A stretch of 64,000 nt of DNA, taken from NCBI RefSeq assembly GCF_900115685.1, contig NZ_FOXJ01000003.1, forward strand, positions 434,001-498,000, written 5' to 3'. Positions 41,333 through 54,424 of this stretch are shown piece by piece. The notes under the pieces were generated by a model, which saw only the letters and a program-made list of their open reading frames with translations, searched no databases and was not told the DNA's origin. The DNA is from Variovorax sp. 770b2. Lineage in GTDB: Bacteria > Pseudomonadota > Gammaproteobacteria > Burkholderiales > Burkholderiaceae_C. Every line of letters begins with the position of its first letter. Position 1 is the stretch's first letter. Made by a program: the position numbers and the translations under genes.

Positions 41333-42988
41333 ATGCCATCCCCGCTGAACCTCACCCGCTTTCGCCCGCGCCTGCTGGACGCGATGGCGGACTACAACCG
41401 GGAGCGTTTCTTCAAGGACCTGGGCGCGGGCGCGACGGTCGGCATCGTGGCGCTGCCGCTGGCCATGGCCTTCGCCATCGCCTCGGGGCTCAAGCCCGAG
41501 GCCGGCATCTGGACGGCGATCATCGCGGGCTTCCTGATCTCGCTCCTGGGCGGCTCGGCGGTGCAGATCGGCGGGCCGGCCGGCGCATTCATCGTGATCG
41601 TCTACGGCATCGTCGAGCGCTACGGCGTGGCGAACCTGCTGATTTCCACCGCCTGCGCCGGCGTGCTGCTGTTCGCGGCGGGGCTCTTCGGCCTCGGGCG
41701 GCTGGTGCGCTTCGTGCCGCTGTCGATCGTGGTGGGCTTCACCAACGGCATCGCGGTGCTGATCCTGCTGTCGCAACTGAAGGACCTGCTCGGGCTGTCG
41801 GTCGAAAAGATGCCGGCCGACGTGTTCTCGCAGCTGCATGCGATGGCGCTGCAGATCGGCACCTTCAACCCCCATGCCTTCGCGCTCGGCGCGGCCTGCG
41901 TGGCCGGGCTGGTGCTGTGGCCGCGGCTGCCTCGCCTGACGGCCCGCCTGGTGCCGCACCGCGCGATCCAGCGCGCGGTACAGATGGGCACGCGCGTGCC
42001 GGGGCCGATCGTCGCGCTGGTCACGCTCACGCTGGTGTCATGGGGTTTCGCGCTGCCGGTGGAGACCATCGGCACGCGCTTCGGCGGCATTCCCGAGGGC
42101 CTGCCCGGCTTCGCGCTGCCCGACTTCTCGTGGGAGACGGTCAAGCAACTGGTCACGCCGACGCTGACCATCGCGCTGCTCGGCGCCATCGAATCGCTGC
42201 TGTGCGCGCGCGTGGCCGACCAGGTGAGCGGCCAGCCGCGCCACGACCCGAACCAGGAGCTGATGGCACAGGGCATCGCGAACATCGTCACGCCCTTCTT
42301 CGGCGGCATGCCGGCCACCGGCACCATCGCGCGCACGGTGACCAACATCCGTTCGGGCGGCAGCTCGCCGGTCGCGGGCATCGTGCATGCGGTGACGCTG
42401 ATGGTCGTGGTGCTGCTGGCCGCGCCGCTCGCGCGCCATGTGCCGCTCGCCGTGCTCGCAGGCATCCTGATCTTTGTCGGCCTGAACATGGGCGAGTGGC
42501 GCGAGTTCACGCCGGACCGGTTGCGGCACTTCAGCCGGCACTACCGGCTGCTGATGCTCGGCACGTTCTTTCTCACCGTGGTGTTCGACCTCACGGTGGC
42601 GGTGCAGGTGGGCATCGTGCTCGCATGCGCGCTTTTCATCCGGCGCATGAGCGGGCTCTTCAGCGTCGAGCTCGAGACGCTGCAGCCGCCGGTGCTCACC
42701 TACCGCATCTACGGCGCGCTGTTTTTCGGCGCCGCGGCCAAGCTCGACGAGGCGGTGAACGCGGCCGAGCGCGCGCCGCGCGGCATGACGGTGGTGCTCG
42801 ACGCCACGCACCTCATCTACCTGGATGCCACCGGCATCGATGCGCTGCGCCAGCTGCACCGCGCGGTGCTGGCGCGCGACGGGGTGCTGCGGATCGAATC
42901 TCTTCAGCCGCAACCGCGCGAGGTGATCGAGCGCTCGGGGTTCGCAGAAGAGCTGGCGGCCGGTCGGCCGCACACGGCCGAAGGCTAG
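41333..42988 (+). CDS. SulP-family anion transporter with STAS domain
   Basis: A 551-residue permease with about 10-12 membrane helices: GATVGIVALPLAMAFAIASGL opens the SLC26/SulP core, and QIGGPAGAFIVIVYGIV and PATGTIARTVTNIRSG are conserved. A cytoplasmic STAS domain occupies about 450-545 (VVLDATHLIYLDATGIDAL). Substrate may be sulfate, bicarbonate or another anion. The start at 41333 is chosen as closest to the conserved part; an ATG at 41279 is possible. Its stop overlaps the next, convergent gene by 4 bp. Confidence 0.88.
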   Translation: MPSPLNLTRFRPRLLDAMADYNRERFFKDLGAGATVGIVALPLAMAFAIASGLKPEAGIWTAIIAGFLISLLGGSAVQIGGPAGAFIVIVYGIVERYGVANLLISTACAGVLLFAAGLFGLGRLVRFVPLSIVVGFTNGIAVLILLSQLKDLLGLSVEKMPADVFSQLHAMALQIGTFNPHAFALGAACVAGLVLWPRLPRLTARLVPHRAIQRAVQMGTRVPGPIVALVTLTLVSWGFALPVETIGTRFGGIPEGLPGFALPDFSWETVKQLVTPTLTIALLGAIESLLCARVADQVSGQPRHDPNQELMAQGIANIVTPFFGGMPATGTIARTVTNIRSGGSSPVAGIVHAVTLMVVVLLAAPLARHVPLAVLAGILIFVGLNMGEWREFTPDRLRHFSRHYRLLMLGTFFLTVVFDLTVAVQVGIVLACALFIRRMSGLFSVELETLQPPVLTYRIYGALFFGAAAKLDEAVNAAERAPRGMTVVLDATHLIYLDATGIDALRQLHRAVLARDGVLRIESLQPQPREVIERSGFAEELAAGRPHTAEG

Positions 42989-43491
42989 TTGGCTTCGGTC
43001 GCCCGGTCCGGCGACGAGCCGCTGCGCACGACGCGCTGGCCGTCGTTCAGCGTCGCGGTGAACACCATCGGCGAGTTCGGCGGCTGCACCCAGCGCCACT
43101 CCCATTCGGATTCGCGCTTGAGCGCATAGGGCGTGACCTTGGCGGGCTTGCCGAGCAGCTTGCGCAGGTCTTCCATCATCATGCCGGGCTGCACCTTGGC
43201 GAAGTTCTCGGGCGTGAGCACCTGGCGCAGCGCGCTCATCTTGCCGTCGCGGCCGATGGTGATCATGTAGTTCTTCTGGCCCTGGGGCTGGCGGTTGTAT
43301 TCGAAGACGCGGCCGCCGTCCGGGGCGTCCCAGATGTTCTCGGGCTGGCCGAATCTGGTGCGCACGTCGGCTTCCGTGGCGACGCCTTCTTCAAGTTCGG
43401 CGATGCGCTGGTTGTCGCAGCCCGCCAGGCCGATCACCGCCGCCAGCAACGCCGTTGCCATGCCGATCTGCCACTGTTGCCGATGTCCCAT
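42985..43491 (-). CDS. BamE/SmpA-like outer-membrane lipoprotein
   Basis: A 168-residue lipoprotein with LAGC (Cys about residue 22). Two BamE-like units are visible: ELEEGVATEADVRTRFGQPE and FAKVQPGMMMEDLRKLLGKPA. BamE assists beta-barrel assembly in the outer membrane; this duplicated form is probably related and not the canonical BamE. The start at 43491 follows from the signal peptide; its promoter is shared with the divergent DUF3460 gene 39 bp away. Confidence 0.78.
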   Translation of the reverse strand: MGHRQQWQIGMATALLAAVIGLAGCDNQRIAELEEGVATEADVRTRFGQPENIWDAPDGGRVFEYNRQPQGQKNYMITIGRDGKMSALRQVLTPENFAKVQPGMMMEDLRKLLGKPAKVTPYALKRESEWEWRWVQPPNSPMVFTATLNDGQRVVRSGSSPDRATEAN

Positions 43492-43530
43492 GCCGTCCCC
43501 GGTAAAATTCGGTCTACAAAGGTCCAGTCT

Positions 43531-43737
43531 ATGTCCATCTTCCGCCGCCCCCACTACTCTTCCGAGATCACCAATTTCATCGAGGAGATGAAAGAAAAGA
43601 AGCCGACGCTGGAGGCCGAACAGCGCGCCGGCCGTGCCCTCCTCTGGGACAAGCACCTGGACCGCGGCCTGCTCGAGGAATACGGCGAAGCCCGCGTGCC
43701 GATGCAGCCGTACGTCTACCAGACCCAAGTCAAGTAA
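43531..43737 (+). CDS. DUF3460 family protein
   Basis: A 68-residue cytoplasmic protein opening MSIFRRPHYSSEITNFIEEM, with WDKHLDRGLLEEY. The family is limited to beta-proteobacteria, usually before scpA or pan genes, and has no known role. A TAAAAT at 43502-43507 is a possible -10. Confidence 0.88.
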   Translation: MSIFRRPHYSSEITNFIEEMKEKKPTLEAEQRAGRALLWDKHLDRGLLEEYGEARVPMQPYVYQTQVK

Positions 43738-43808
43738 ATGGTGCCAATTCGGCATCCGTTGCCCGTCTGCATTGCGCCAACAGCTATTGAAATGATAGCG
43801 TTCGCCCG

Positions 43809-44645
43809 ATGAGAAGAGACGAGGACAACGACACGCCGGTGATGGCGATGCCCGAGGTGGTCGACCAGGTCGCGCTCGCCAGGCTCTATGGCGAGCCGCT
43901 GTTCGCGATGCCCAAGGACCTGTACATCCCGCCCGAGGCGTTGCAGGTGTTCCTGGAGGCCTTCGAGGGCCCGTTGGACTTGCTGCTGTACCTGATCAGG
44001 AAGCAGAACTTCAACATCCTGGACATTCCGATGGCGGGCTTGACGCGCCAGTACCTGAGCTACGTCGACGAGATCCGCCAGACCAACCTCGAACTCGCGG
44101 CCGAATACCTGCTGATGGCCGCGATGCTGATCGAGATCAAGTCGCGCATGCTGCTGCCGCCCAAGAAGGTGGCCGAGGGCGAAGAGGCCGAAGACCCGCG
44201 CGCCGAGCTCGTGCGCCGCCTGCTCGAATACGAGCAGACCAAGCTGCAGGCCGCCGCCATCAGCGCGATGCCGACCTACGGCCGCGACTTCTGGAAGGGG
44301 CAGGTCTACATCGAGCAGTCGCTCAAGCCGCGCTTTCCCGAGGTGAACGTGATCGACCTGCGCGATGCGTGGGCCGACATCATGAAGCGCGCCAAGCTCG
44401 TGCAGCACCACAAGATCTCGCGCGAAGAACTCAACGTGCGCGAGCACATGAGCATCGTGCTGCGCCACCTGCAGGGCCAGCGCTTCGTGGAGTTCGAGAA
44501 ACTCTTCGACGTGTCGCGCGGCGCGCCCGTGCTGATCGTCACCTTCATCGCGATGCTCGAGCTCGCGAAGGAAACGCTGATCGACATCACGCAGGCGGAA
44601 GCCTTCGCGCCGATCTACGTGCGCCTGGCGTATTCGCCGGCCTGA
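43809..44645 (+). CDS. scpA: Segregation and condensation protein A
   Basis: A kleisin of 278 residues that bridges SMC heads for chromosome condensation. Conserved [23 protein letters not shown] and [19 protein letters not shown] segments are present, followed by a C-terminal winged helix ([15 protein letters not shown]). The N-terminus is about 25 residues longer than in many ScpA. scpB is not in the window. Confidence 0.95.
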   Translation: MRRDEDNDTPVMAMPEVVDQVALARLYGEPLFAMPKDLYIPPEALQVFLEAFEGPLDLLLYLIRKQNFNILDIPMAGLTRQYLSYVDEIRQTNLELAAEYLLMAAMLIEIKSRMLLPPKKVAEGEEAEDPRAELVRRLLEYEQTKLQAAAISAMPTYGRDFWKGQVYIEQSLKPRFPEVNVIDLRDAWADIMKRAKLVQHHKISREELNVREHMSIVLRHLQGQRFVEFEKLFDVSRGAPVLIVTFIAMLELAKETLIDITQAEAFAPIYVRLAYSPA

Positions 44646-44667
44646 CCCCGGCACCGAGGATCCCGCC

Positions 44668-46248
44668 GTGCTCGATTTCGACGTCCTCATCGTCGGCAGC
44701 GGCCTCGCAGGCCTCTCCGCCGCGCTGCACCTGGCGCCCACGCACCGCGTGGCCGTGCTCACCAAGCGCGCGCTGAACGACGGCTCCAGCGCCTGGGCGC
44801 AGGGCGGCATTGCCGCGGTGCTGGCCGCGGGCGACAGTTTCGATGCCCACGTGGAAGACACGCTGGTCGCCGGCGCGGGCCTGTGCGACCCCGAGGCGAC
44901 GCGCTTCGTCGTCGAGCACGCGCCCGAGGCCATCGGCTGGCTGCGCGAGCTGGGCGTGCCGTTCTCCGAAGAAGGCGGCGGCCTGCACCTGACACGCGAG
45001 GGCGGCCACAGCCAGCGCCGCATCGTGCATGTGACCGACGCCACCGGCGCGGCGGTGCAGCAGGTGCTGATCGAACGGGTGCGCCGCACGCCGAACATCA
45101 CGCTCTTCGAGCACCACACGCTGGTCGACCTGGTGACGGGCACCAAGCTCGGACTGAAAGATCCGGCCTGCGTGGGCCTCTACGCGCTGGACGACGCGAC
45201 CGACGAGGTGCTGGCCTTCCGCGCGTCGCACACCATCCTGGCGACGGGCGGCGCGGGCAAGGTCTACCTGTACACGACGAACCCCGACACGGCGACAGGC
45301 GACGGCATTGCCGCGGCATGGCGCGCGGGCTGCCGGGTGTCGAACATGGAGTTCATCCAGTTCCACCCGACGTGCCTCTATCACCCGCATGCCAAGTCGT
45401 TCCTGATCAGCGAGGCGGTGCGCGGTGAAGGCGGCCTGCTCAAGCTGCCTGAATCGGCAGGAGGCACGCGCTTCATGCCCAGGCACGACGAACGCGCCGA
45501 ACTCGCGCCGCGCGACGTGGTGGCCCGCGCCATCGACTTCGAGATGAAGAAGCACGGCCTGGACTGCGTGTACCTGGACATCTCGCACCAACCCGCGGCG
45601 TTCCTGAAGGAACATTTCCCCAACATCCTCGCGCGCTGCGCGGAGCTGGGCATCGACATCACGCGCGAACCGATTCCCGTGGTGCCGGCCGCGCACTACA
45701 CCTGCGGCGGCGTGCTCAGCGACCTCGCCGGTCGCACCGACGTGCCGGGCCTCTACGCCATCGGCGAGACCGCCTGCACGGGCCTGCACGGCGCCAACCG
45801 CCTGGCCAGCAATTCGCTGGTCGAGTGCATGGTGTTCGCGCGCGCCGCCGCGGCGGCCATCGTCGAAGCGCCCGTGCATGAAAGCGCCGACCTGCCCGCC
45901 TGGGACGACAGCCGCGTCACCGATGCCGACGAAGCCGTCGTCATCTCGCACAACTGGGACGAACTGCGCCGCTTCATGTGGGACTACGTGGGCATCGTTC
46001 GCACCAACAAGCGGCTGGAGCGCGCGAGCCATCGCATCGCGCTGCTGCAGGCCGAGATCCAGGAGTTCTATGCGAACTTCCACGTCACGCGCGACCTGCT
46101 CGAACTGCGCAACCTGGTGCAGGTGGCCGAGCTGATCGTGCGCTCCGCGCAGGCCCGCCACGAGAGCCGCGGGCTGCATTTCAGCCGCGACTATCCAACG
46201 CTGGCCGAGCCGACTGCACCGACCGTCCTGGTGCCGCCGGCCGGCTGA
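44668..46248 (+). CDS. nadB: L-aspartate oxidase
   Basis: First step of de novo NAD synthesis: FAD-dependent oxidation of aspartate to iminoaspartate. 526 residues, starting with GTG at 44668 behind GAGGA. FAD site [15 protein letters not shown] near the N-terminus, [13 protein letters not shown] and [10 protein letters not shown] are diagnostic, and the C-terminal helical domain is complete. It lies 22 bp after scpA. Its partners nadA and nadC lie 3 kb downstream on the other strand. Confidence 0.96.
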   Translation: MLDFDVLIVGSGLAGLSAALHLAPTHRVAVLTKRALNDGSSAWAQGGIAAVLAAGDSFDAHVEDTLVAGAGLCDPEATRFVVEHAPEAIGWLRELGVPFSEEGGGLHLTREGGHSQRRIVHVTDATGAAVQQVLIERVRRTPNITLFEHHTLVDLVTGTKLGLKDPACVGLYALDDATDEVLAFRASHTILATGGAGKVYLYTTNPDTATGDGIAAAWRAGCRVSNMEFIQFHPTCLYHPHAKSFLISEAVRGEGGLLKLPESAGGTRFMPRHDERAELAPRDVVARAIDFEMKKHGLDCVYLDISHQPAAFLKEHFPNILARCAELGIDITREPIPVVPAAHYTCGGVLSDLAGRTDVPGLYAIGETACTGLHGANRLASNSLVECMVFARAAAAAIVEAPVHESADLPAWDDSRVTDADEAVVISHNWDELRRFMWDYVGIVRTNKRLERASHRIALLQAEIQEFYANFHVTRDLLELRNLVQVAELIVRSAQARHESRGLHFSRDYPTLAEPTAPTVLVPPAG

Positions 46249-46321
46249 CCGCCCCACCCGTTTTCATCTTTCGCCACCCAAGGATGCCCGGCCACCGACG
46301 CCCGCAGGGAGAAACCCAACC

Positions 46322-48707
<2,386 letters not shown>

Positions 48708-48720
48708 CTGCCCGCCTTTT

Positions 48721-49083
48721 ATGCGCTTCACCATCAGCCAACGCTTTTTCTTCGACGCCGCCCACACGCTGAAACGCGACATCGAGGTGGAAGGCAGCCG
48801 CCGTATCCACGGCCATACGTACCACGCCGAAGTCTGGCTCGCGGGGGAGCGCGATCCTGTGACGGGGATGGTGATCGACCTGGGGTTGCTGCGCCGGCGG
48901 CTCGAAGACGTGCGCGAGCTGCTGGACCATCACCTGCTGGACGACGTGGCGGGGCTGCATCCGCCGACGCTTGAGAACCTTTGCGTGTTCATTGCGGACG
49001 CACTGCCGGAATTCCGGGCGTCGCTCGCGCGGGTGCGTGTCTGGCGCGAAGCGCTGGGTGACAGCTGCACGCTGGAGTTCTAG
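48721..49083 (+). CDS. queD: 6-carboxytetrahydropterin synthase
   Basis: A 120-residue QueD/PTPS enzyme that makes 6-carboxytetrahydropterin, the QueE substrate. Zinc ligands lie in FDAAHTL (His) and HGHTYHAEV (two His); LDHHLLDD and the C-terminal Glu-rich LEF fit. 13 bp after queE. A degenerate palindrome follows its stop. Confidence 0.93.
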   Translation: MRFTISQRFFFDAAHTLKRDIEVEGSRRIHGHTYHAEVWLAGERDPVTGMVIDLGLLRRRLEDVRELLDHHLLDDVAGLHPPTLENLCVFIADALPEFRASLARVRVWREALGDSCTLEF

Positions 49084-49122
49084 GCTTTGCTCTCTCTCCC
49101 CTTGGGGAGAAGAGACATCACT

Positions 49123-50241
49123 TCAGGCGGCGCCGATGCCGGCGATCAGGCTTCCGGGCGGCTGACCATTCTTGAGACCAGCGGTGAACGCCAGCATGCG
49201 ATCGATCGGCAGCCGCGCGCGCAGGCCCAGCGCCGGGTCGACATGGATTTCGCCGGCCCCCGTCTCCAACGCATTCGCCAGCTCCACCAGCCCGTTCATC
49301 GCCATCCACGGGCAATGCGCGCAGCTCTTGCACGTGCCGCCGTTGCCGGCCGTGGGTGCCTCGATGAAGGTCTTGCCGGGGTTCAGCGTGCGCAGCTTGT
49401 GCAACATGCCGGTGTCGGTGGCGACGATGAACTCCCTCGCGTCCATGCGCTGCGCGGCGTTCAGGATCGCCGAGGTCGAACCGACCGCATCGGCCAGCGC
49501 GATCACGTCGGCCGGCGACTCCGGATGCACCAGCACCTTTGCCGACGGGTGCGCCTTGATGAGCAGTTCGAGCTCCAGTGCCTTGAACTCGTCGTGCACG
49601 ATGCAGGCGCCGTTCCAGCTGACCATGTCGGCGCCGGTCTGGCGCTGGATGTAGTCGCCCAGGTGGCGGTCGGGGCCCCAGAGAATCTTGCGACCCTGCG
49701 CATGCAGCGCGCCCACCACGTCCAGCGCGCAGCTCGATGTGACGAGCCAGTCGGCGCGCGCCTTCACGGCCGCGCTGGTGTTGGCGTAGACGACCACGGT
49801 GCGGTCGGGGTGCTGGTCGCAGAACGCGCTGAATTCGTCGACCGGGCAGCCCAGGTCGAGCGAGCAGTTCGCGTCCAGGTCGGGCATCAGCACGCGTTTC
49901 TCGGGCGAGAGGATCTTGGAGGTCTCGCCCATGAAGCGCACGCCCGACACCACCAGCGTGGTCGCTGCGTGGTCACGGCCGAAGCGCGCCATCTCGAGCG
50001 AATCGCTCACGATGCCGCCGGTTTCCTCTGCCAGGTCCTGCAGGTCGGGATGCACGTAGAAGTGCGACACCATCACGGCGTTGCGCTCCCGCAGCAGGCG
50101 GCGGATGCGCTCCTTCAGGGCGACGCGCTGGTCCGGCGAGGGCTCGGCCGGCACGCGTGCCCAGGCGTGGCGGGTGTCGCAGACGGCGCCTGCCCTCGCT
50201 GCGGGTTGCTCGTAGTCGACATCGATGACCGGGGACGACAT
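49123..50241 (-). CDS. nadA: Quinolinate synthase
   Basis: Condenses iminoaspartate with dihydroxyacetone phosphate to quinolinate using a [4Fe-4S] cluster. 372 residues; likely cluster cysteines in [18 protein letters not shown] and CAHCPW. Opening start at 50241 is 7 bp after the nadC stop, so the two genes are one transcript. The Asp/Glu-binding [11 protein letters not shown] segment is conserved. Confidence 0.95.
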   Translation of the reverse strand: MSSPVIDVDYEQPAARAGAVCDTRHAWARVPAEPSPDQRVALKERIRRLLRERNAVMVSHFYVHPDLQDLAEETGGIVSDSLEMARFGRDHAATTLVVSGVRFMGETSKILSPEKRVLMPDLDANCSLDLGCPVDEFSAFCDQHPDRTVVVYANTSAAVKARADWLVTSSCALDVVGALHAQGRKILWGPDRHLGDYIQRQTGADMVSWNGACIVHDEFKALELELLIKAHPSAKVLVHPESPADVIALADAVGSTSAILNAAQRMDAREFIVATDTGMLHKLRTLNPGKTFIEAPTAGNGGTCKSCAHCPWMAMNGLVELANALETGAGEIHVDPALGLRARLPIDRMLAFTAGLKNGQPPGSLIAGIGAA

Positions 50242-50248
50242 GGGCGGA

Positions 50249-51127
50249 TCAGCTTTCCTGGAAACGCATCGAGAAATCAATGGCCTTGACGTCCTTGGTC
50301 AACGCGCCGACCGAGATGCGGTCTACACCGGTCTCGGCCAAGGCGCGGAGGCCCTCGAGCGTGACGCCGCCCGAGATCTCCAGCACGGCCTTGCGGTCGT
50401 CGCCCGCCTCGTCGTTGATGCGGACGGCCTCGCGCAGCGTGGGCAGGTCCATGTTGTCGAGCAGCACCATGCGCGCGCCGGCGCCAAGCGCTTCGCGCAA
50501 CTGGGCCAGCGTCTCGACCTCGACTTCGACGAAGGCGGCGCGATCGGCCACCGGCGCCACCGCGCGCAGGGCTGCGGCGACGCCGCCGGCTGCGGCGATA
50601 TGGTTTTCCTTGATGAGCACCGCGTCGTAGAGGCCGATGCGGTGGTTGAGGCCACCGCCCGTGCGCACCGCGTACTTCTGCGCAAGGCGAAGGCCGGGCA
50701 GCGTCTTGCGGGTGTCGACGATGCGGGCGCGCGTGCCCTCTACGGCGTCGGCATACAGGGCGGTCTTGGTGGCAACGGCGCTCAGCAGTTGCAGGAAGTT
50801 GAGCGAGGTGCGCTCGGCCGTCAGCAGCGCGCGGGCGGTGCCTTCGATTTCCAGCACCGTCTGGTCGGCCGCGCAGCGTTCGCCTTCGGCGCAGAGCCAG
50901 GTGATGCGCACCTGCGGATCGAGTTGCCGAAGCGTCGCTTCGACCCAGGGCGCGCCGCACACCACGGCGGCTTCGCGCGCCAGCACGCGGGCGCGGGCCT
51001 TGCGGGCGGGATCGACCAGCGAGGCGGTGAGGTCGCCGTCGGCGACGTCTTCCTGCAATGCACGGGTGGCATCGGCGAGGGCCAGCGCGGCCACGGCCGA
51101 CGCTGAAAAATCGAAGCGAAGGCTCAT
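50249..51127 (-). CDS. nadC: Nicotinate-nucleotide pyrophosphorylase (carboxylating)
   Basis: Joins quinolinate with PRPP to nicotinate mononucleotide. 292 residues. [22 protein letters not shown] is the quinolinate-binding signature (given here split by function: DTRKT, KYAV, GGG), with LIKENH and EVEVETL further on. It lies between gpsA and nadA on the same strand. Confidence 0.95.
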   Translation of the reverse strand: MSLRFDFSASAVAALALADATRALQEDVADGDLTASLVDPARKARARVLAREAAVVCGAPWVEATLRQLDPQVRITWLCAEGERCAADQTVLEIEGTARALLTAERTSLNFLQLLSAVATKTALYADAVEGTRARIVDTRKTLPGLRLAQKYAVRTGGGLNHRIGLYDAVLIKENHIAAAGGVAAALRAVAPVADRAAFVEVEVETLAQLREALGAGARMVLLDNMDLPTLREAVRINDEAGDDRKAVLEISGGVTLEGLRALAETGVDRISVGALTKDVKAIDFSMRFQES

Positions 51128-51147
51128 GGCACTTTGTCTCTGCGTTT

Positions 51148-52188
51148 TTAAGAAGATTGACGAGGGGAAGCCGCTGCACCGGACGGGACCGCGACCGATT
51201 CCGGCACCGGGTCGCGGCCCGTGAGCGCGGCGACCGCGTCCTGGGGGCTCACGCGGCCGTCGAGCAGCGCGACCACGCCCTCGGCGATGGGCATCTCGAG
51301 CCCCAGGCCCCGGGCGCGCTGCACCACGGTGCGCGCGCAGTACACGCCTTCGGCCACGTGGCCCAGCGAATCGACCGCCTGCGCCAGCGTGCGGCCCTGG
51401 GCCAGCAGCAGGCCGACCTTGCGGTTGCGCGACAGGTCGCCGGTGGAAGTCAGCACGAGGTCGCCAAGGCCCGAAAGGCCCATGAAGGTTTCCGCGCGGG
51501 CGCCGAGCGCAAGGCCGAAGCGGGTCATTTCGGCGAGCCCGCGGGTGATGAGCGCGGCGCGCGCGTTGAGCCCCAGCGCCAGGCCGTCGCACAGGCCCGT
51601 GGCGATGGCCAGCACGTTCTTGACCGCCCCGCCGACCTCGACGCCGACGATGTCCTCGTTGGCGTAGACACGCAGGGCCGGTCCGTGGAAGGCGTCGACC
51701 AGCGCATCGCGCACCGCCGCATGCGGGCTGGCGGCGACCAGCGCGGTCGGACGGCCTTCGGCGACTTCCTGCGCGAAGCTCGGGCCGCTGAGTACGCCAG
51801 CCATCAAGTCGGGAGCGACCTGCCCCCATATTTCGTGGGCGAGCAGGCCGAAGGATGTGGCATCGAGCGCGGGCTCGACGCCCTTGCACAGCCATGCCAC
51901 CGGCGCAGTGCAGCCGCGCAGGGCGACGAGCTGTTCGCGCAGGGCCGCCATCGGCGTGGCCACGATGACGAGGTCGGCGCCGGCATGGGCCTGGCCGATA
52001 TCGCCCGCCCGCACGGCGAGCGAGGCCGGCAGCGCCAGCCCCGGCAGGTAGCGGGTGTTCTGGCGCGCCTTCGCGATGGCATCGGCCTGGGCGGCGTCGC
52101 GCGCCCAGAGCGTGACCTCGTGGCGGGCAGCCGCGTTGACAGCCACTGCCGTGCCCCAGGCACCGGCGCCATGAACGCAGATCTTCAT
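51148..52188 (-). CDS. gpsA: NAD(P)-dependent glycerol-3-phosphate dehydrogenase
   Basis: Makes glycerol-3-phosphate from dihydroxyacetone phosphate for phospholipids. 346 residues with Rossmann [13 protein letters not shown] at the N-terminus, the KGVEP segment and [12 protein letters not shown]. Order secB-gpsA is conserved in proteobacteria. About ten residues at the C-terminus are a variable tail. Confidence 0.95.
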   Translation of the reverse strand: MKICVHGAGAWGTAVAVNAAARHEVTLWARDAAQADAIAKARQNTRYLPGLALPASLAVRAGDIGQAHAGADLVIVATPMAALREQLVALRGCTAPVAWLCKGVEPALDATSFGLLAHEIWGQVAPDLMAGVLSGPSFAQEVAEGRPTALVAASPHAAVRDALVDAFHGPALRVYANEDIVGVEVGGAVKNVLAIATGLCDGLALGLNARAALITRGLAEMTRFGLALGARAETFMGLSGLGDLVLTSTGDLSRNRKVGLLLAQGRTLAQAVDSLGHVAEGVYCARTVVQRARGLGLEMPIAEGVVALLDGRVSPQDAVAALTGRDPVPESVAVPSGAAASPRQSS

Positions 52189-52213
52189 CGGCGTTGGCGG
52201 CAGTTGTGCAGGC

Positions 52214-52678
52214 TTACTGCGCGAGCGTCGGCGCAGGCTGGCCGGCGGCCTGTGCCTGCTGCTGCTCGTACATCGCCTGGAAGTTGATTTCGGCCAGGTG
52301 CACGGGCGGGAAGCCGCCGCGCTGGATCACGTCGGCCACGTTGCCGCGCAGGTACGGGTAGACGATCTGCGGGCAGGCGATGCCCAGGATGGCGCCCATC
52401 TGGTCTTCGGGCAGGTTGCGGATTTCGAAGATGCCGGCTTGCTTGGCTTCGACCAGGAACACGGTCTTGTCCTGGATCTTGGTCTGCACGGTGGCCGAGA
52501 CGGTGATCTCGAAGATGCCTTCGGCCACGGGCTGGGCGTCCACGCCGAGCTGGATGTCGACGGTGGGTTGTTCCTGCTCCAGCAGGATCGCGGGCGAATT
52601 GGGTTGTTCGAGCGACAGGTCCTTGAGGTAGACGCGCTGGATCTGGAACACGGGATCTTGGGCTTGCTGGTCGGCCAT
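52214..52678 (-). CDS. secB: Protein-export chaperone SecB
   Basis: A 154-residue acidic chaperone that holds preproteins for Sec[19 protein letters not shown] and [18 protein letters not shown] are hallmarks. The C-terminus is Gln/Ala-rich as usual. Start at 52678 (MADQQAQDP); an ATG 21 bp upstream is less likely. Confidence 0.96.
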   Translation of the reverse strand: MADQQAQDPVFQIQRVYLKDLSLEQPNSPAILLEQEQPTVDIQLGVDAQPVAEGIFEITVSATVQTKIQDKTVFLVEAKQAGIFEIRNLPEDQMGAILGIACPQIVYPYLRGNVADVIQRGGFPPVHLAEINFQAMYEQQQAQAAGQPAPTLAQ

Positions 52679-52796
52679 GGCTGAACTTTCGAGGATCAAA
52701 ACAATGCCCGCCGGGGAGAGGTTCCCGCAGCGGGCTGCAGATGGATGAGCAGACGATTATCGCCCGGTCACAAGACGGTTCCTGGCGCTTTGTGTT

Positions 52797-53057
52797 TCAG
52801 GCGCCTTGCAACAGCGGAACCAGGCCGCCGCGGCTGTCCAGGGCCATCAGGTCGTCGCAACCGCCCACGTGGGTGTCGCCGATGAAGATCTGCGGCACCG
52901 TGCGGCGCTGGGTGATCTCCATCATGGTGTTGCGGGCCTCGGGGTCGCTGTCGATGCGGATCTCTTCGATCTGCTCGACGCCCTTGGACTTGAGGATTTG
53001 CTTCGCACGCGTGCAGTAGGGGCAAACGGCGGTGGTGTACATCTTGACTGCTTGCAT
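52797..53057 (-). CDS. grxC: Glutaredoxin 3
   Basis: An 86-residue thiol-disulfide protein. Active site CPYC in [15 protein letters not shown], cis-Pro in TVPQIFIG and GGCDDLMAL complete the glutaredoxin fold. Start at 53057 (MQAVKMYTT). Between a rhodanese gene and secB, the usual order in this lineage. Confidence 0.95.
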   Translation of the reverse strand: MQAVKMYTTAVCPYCTRAKQILKSKGVEQIEEIRIDSDPEARNTMMEITQRRTVPQIFIGDTHVGGCDDLMALDSRGGLVPLLQGA

Positions 53058-53088
53058 ACGCTCTATCTCGGGGAAGTTCGGGGAGATT

Positions 53089-53505
53089 TCAGGCCTTTTC
53101 AACCGGCAGATTAGCGTCTTTCCAGGCCTTGAGTCCGCCGGCAACCGCTTGGGCCTGCTCGTAGCCGAGTTTCTTGGCCATGGCGACGGCGCGCTGGGCG
53201 CGGGCGCCGGTGGCGCACACCAGGAGGAGCGGCACGTTCTTGTTCTTGACCGTGCTGGCGAGCTTTTCGTCGAGCTGGTTCAGGGGCACGTTCTTGGCGC
53301 CGATCATGTGGCCGGTGGCGAATTCTTCGGGTTCGCGCACGTCGACCAGCACGGCGCGCTCGCGGTTGATGAGCTGCACGGCGCCCTGGGCCGTGAGCGT
53401 CCCGCCGCCAGAACCCCGGACCAGCGGCCAGGCCAGCATGCCGCCCGAGCTGAGTGCGATCAGGATCAGCATCCAGTTCGCGGTGACGAATTCGATCAAT
53501 TTCAC
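53089..53505 (-). CDS. Membrane-anchored rhodanese-like protein
   Basis: A 138-residue protein with an N-terminal membrane helix (about 8-29) and a single rhodanese domain whose reactive Cys lies in [11 protein letters not shown]. Similar to E. coli YibN, which shares the place before grxC-secB-gpsA. Sulfur transfer at the membrane is presumed; partners unknown. Confidence 0.9.
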   Translation of the reverse strand: MKLIEFVTANWMLILIALSSGGMLAWPLVRGSGGGTLTAQGAVQLINRERAVLVDVREPEEFATGHMIGAKNVPLNQLDEKLASTVKNKNVPLLLVCATGARAQRAVAMAKKLGYEQAQAVAGGLKAWKDANLPVEKA

Positions 53506-53514
53506 GGGGGTTCC

Positions 53515-53542
53515 TTGGATGGCAAACCCGGGATTTTAGAAT
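53515..53542 (+). promoter_or_regulatory. Candidate sigma-70 promoter of gpmA
   Basis: TTGGAT (53515-53520), 16 bp, TAGAAT (53537-53542). Located 36 bp before the gpmA ATG and in the divergent gap with the rhodanese gene. Confidence 0.45.
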
Positions 53543-53577
53543 GCTGGTTTTCCCAAGCGCTTCCAAAGGCCTCCCAC

Positions 53578-54321
53578 ATGCACAAACTGGTACTGATCCG
53601 CCACGGCGAATCGACCTGGAACCTCGAAAACCGCTTCACCGGCTGGACCGACGTCGACCTGACCGAGACCGGCGTGGAACAGGCCAAGCAGGCCGGCCGG
53701 CTGCTCAAGGCCGAGGGCTACGACTTCGACGTGGCCTACACCAGCGTCCTGAAGCGCGCCACGCGCACCCTCTGGCACACGCTGGACGAACTCGATCGCA
53801 CCTGGCTGCCCGTGGTGCACTCCTGGCGCCTGAACGAGCGCCACTACGGCGGCCTGCAGGGCCTGAACAAGGCGGAAACCGCCAAGAAGTACGGCGACGA
53901 GCAGGTGCTGGTCTGGCGCCGCAGCTACAACACCCCGCCCCCGCCGCTGGAAGCGGACGACCCGCGCAGCGAACGCAGCGACGTGCGCTATGCCAAGCTC
54001 TCGCCCGAGCAGATCCCGCTGACCGAGTGCCTCAAGGACACGGTGGCGCGCGTGCTGCCGTTCTGGAACGAATCGATGGCGCCGGCCATCCGCACCGGGC
54101 GCCGCCTGGTCGTGGCGGCCCACGGCAACTCGATCCGGGCGCTAGTGAAGTACCTGGACGGCATCTCGGACGACGCCATCGTCGGGCTGAACATCCCGAA
54201 CGGGATCCCGCTGGTCTACGAACTGGACGACGATCTCAAGCCCCTGCGCCACTACTACCTGGGCGATGCCGCAGCCGCCGAAAAGGCCGCCGCCGCGGTG
54301 GCCTCGCAAGGCAAGGGCTGA
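53578..54321 (+). CDS. gpmA: 2,3-bisphosphoglycerate-dependent phosphoglycerate mutase
   Basis: Interconverts 3- and 2-phosphoglycerate. 247 residues. The phospho-His lies in LIRHGEST; the second catalytic His in [24 protein letters not shown] is also diagnostic. A short Ala-rich tail ([14 protein letters not shown]) ends the protein. Confidence 0.97.
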   Translation: MHKLVLIRHGESTWNLENRFTGWTDVDLTETGVEQAKQAGRLLKAEGYDFDVAYTSVLKRATRTLWHTLDELDRTWLPVVHSWRLNERHYGGLQGLNKAETAKKYGDEQVLVWRRSYNTPPPPLEADDPRSERSDVRYAKLSPEQIPLTECLKDTVARVLPFWNESMAPAIRTGRRLVVAAHGNSIRALVKYLDGISDDAIVGLNIPNGIPLVYELDDDLKPLRHYYLGDAAAAEKAAAAVASQGKG

Positions 54322-54424
54322 AAAGAAAACCCCCGCGTGCCGGTCCCCCCGTGGAACCCCGGCAAACAAATTGCTTCCAAGCTGTGTATATTGGTTCGAC
54401 AGCCGCCGACAAGGACAACCACTC

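Noticed and set aside
54363-54424. Strong promoter for ctpA (TATATT at about 54387)
   Set aside because: A -10-like word is present but no -35 at acceptable spacing; not enough to annotate.
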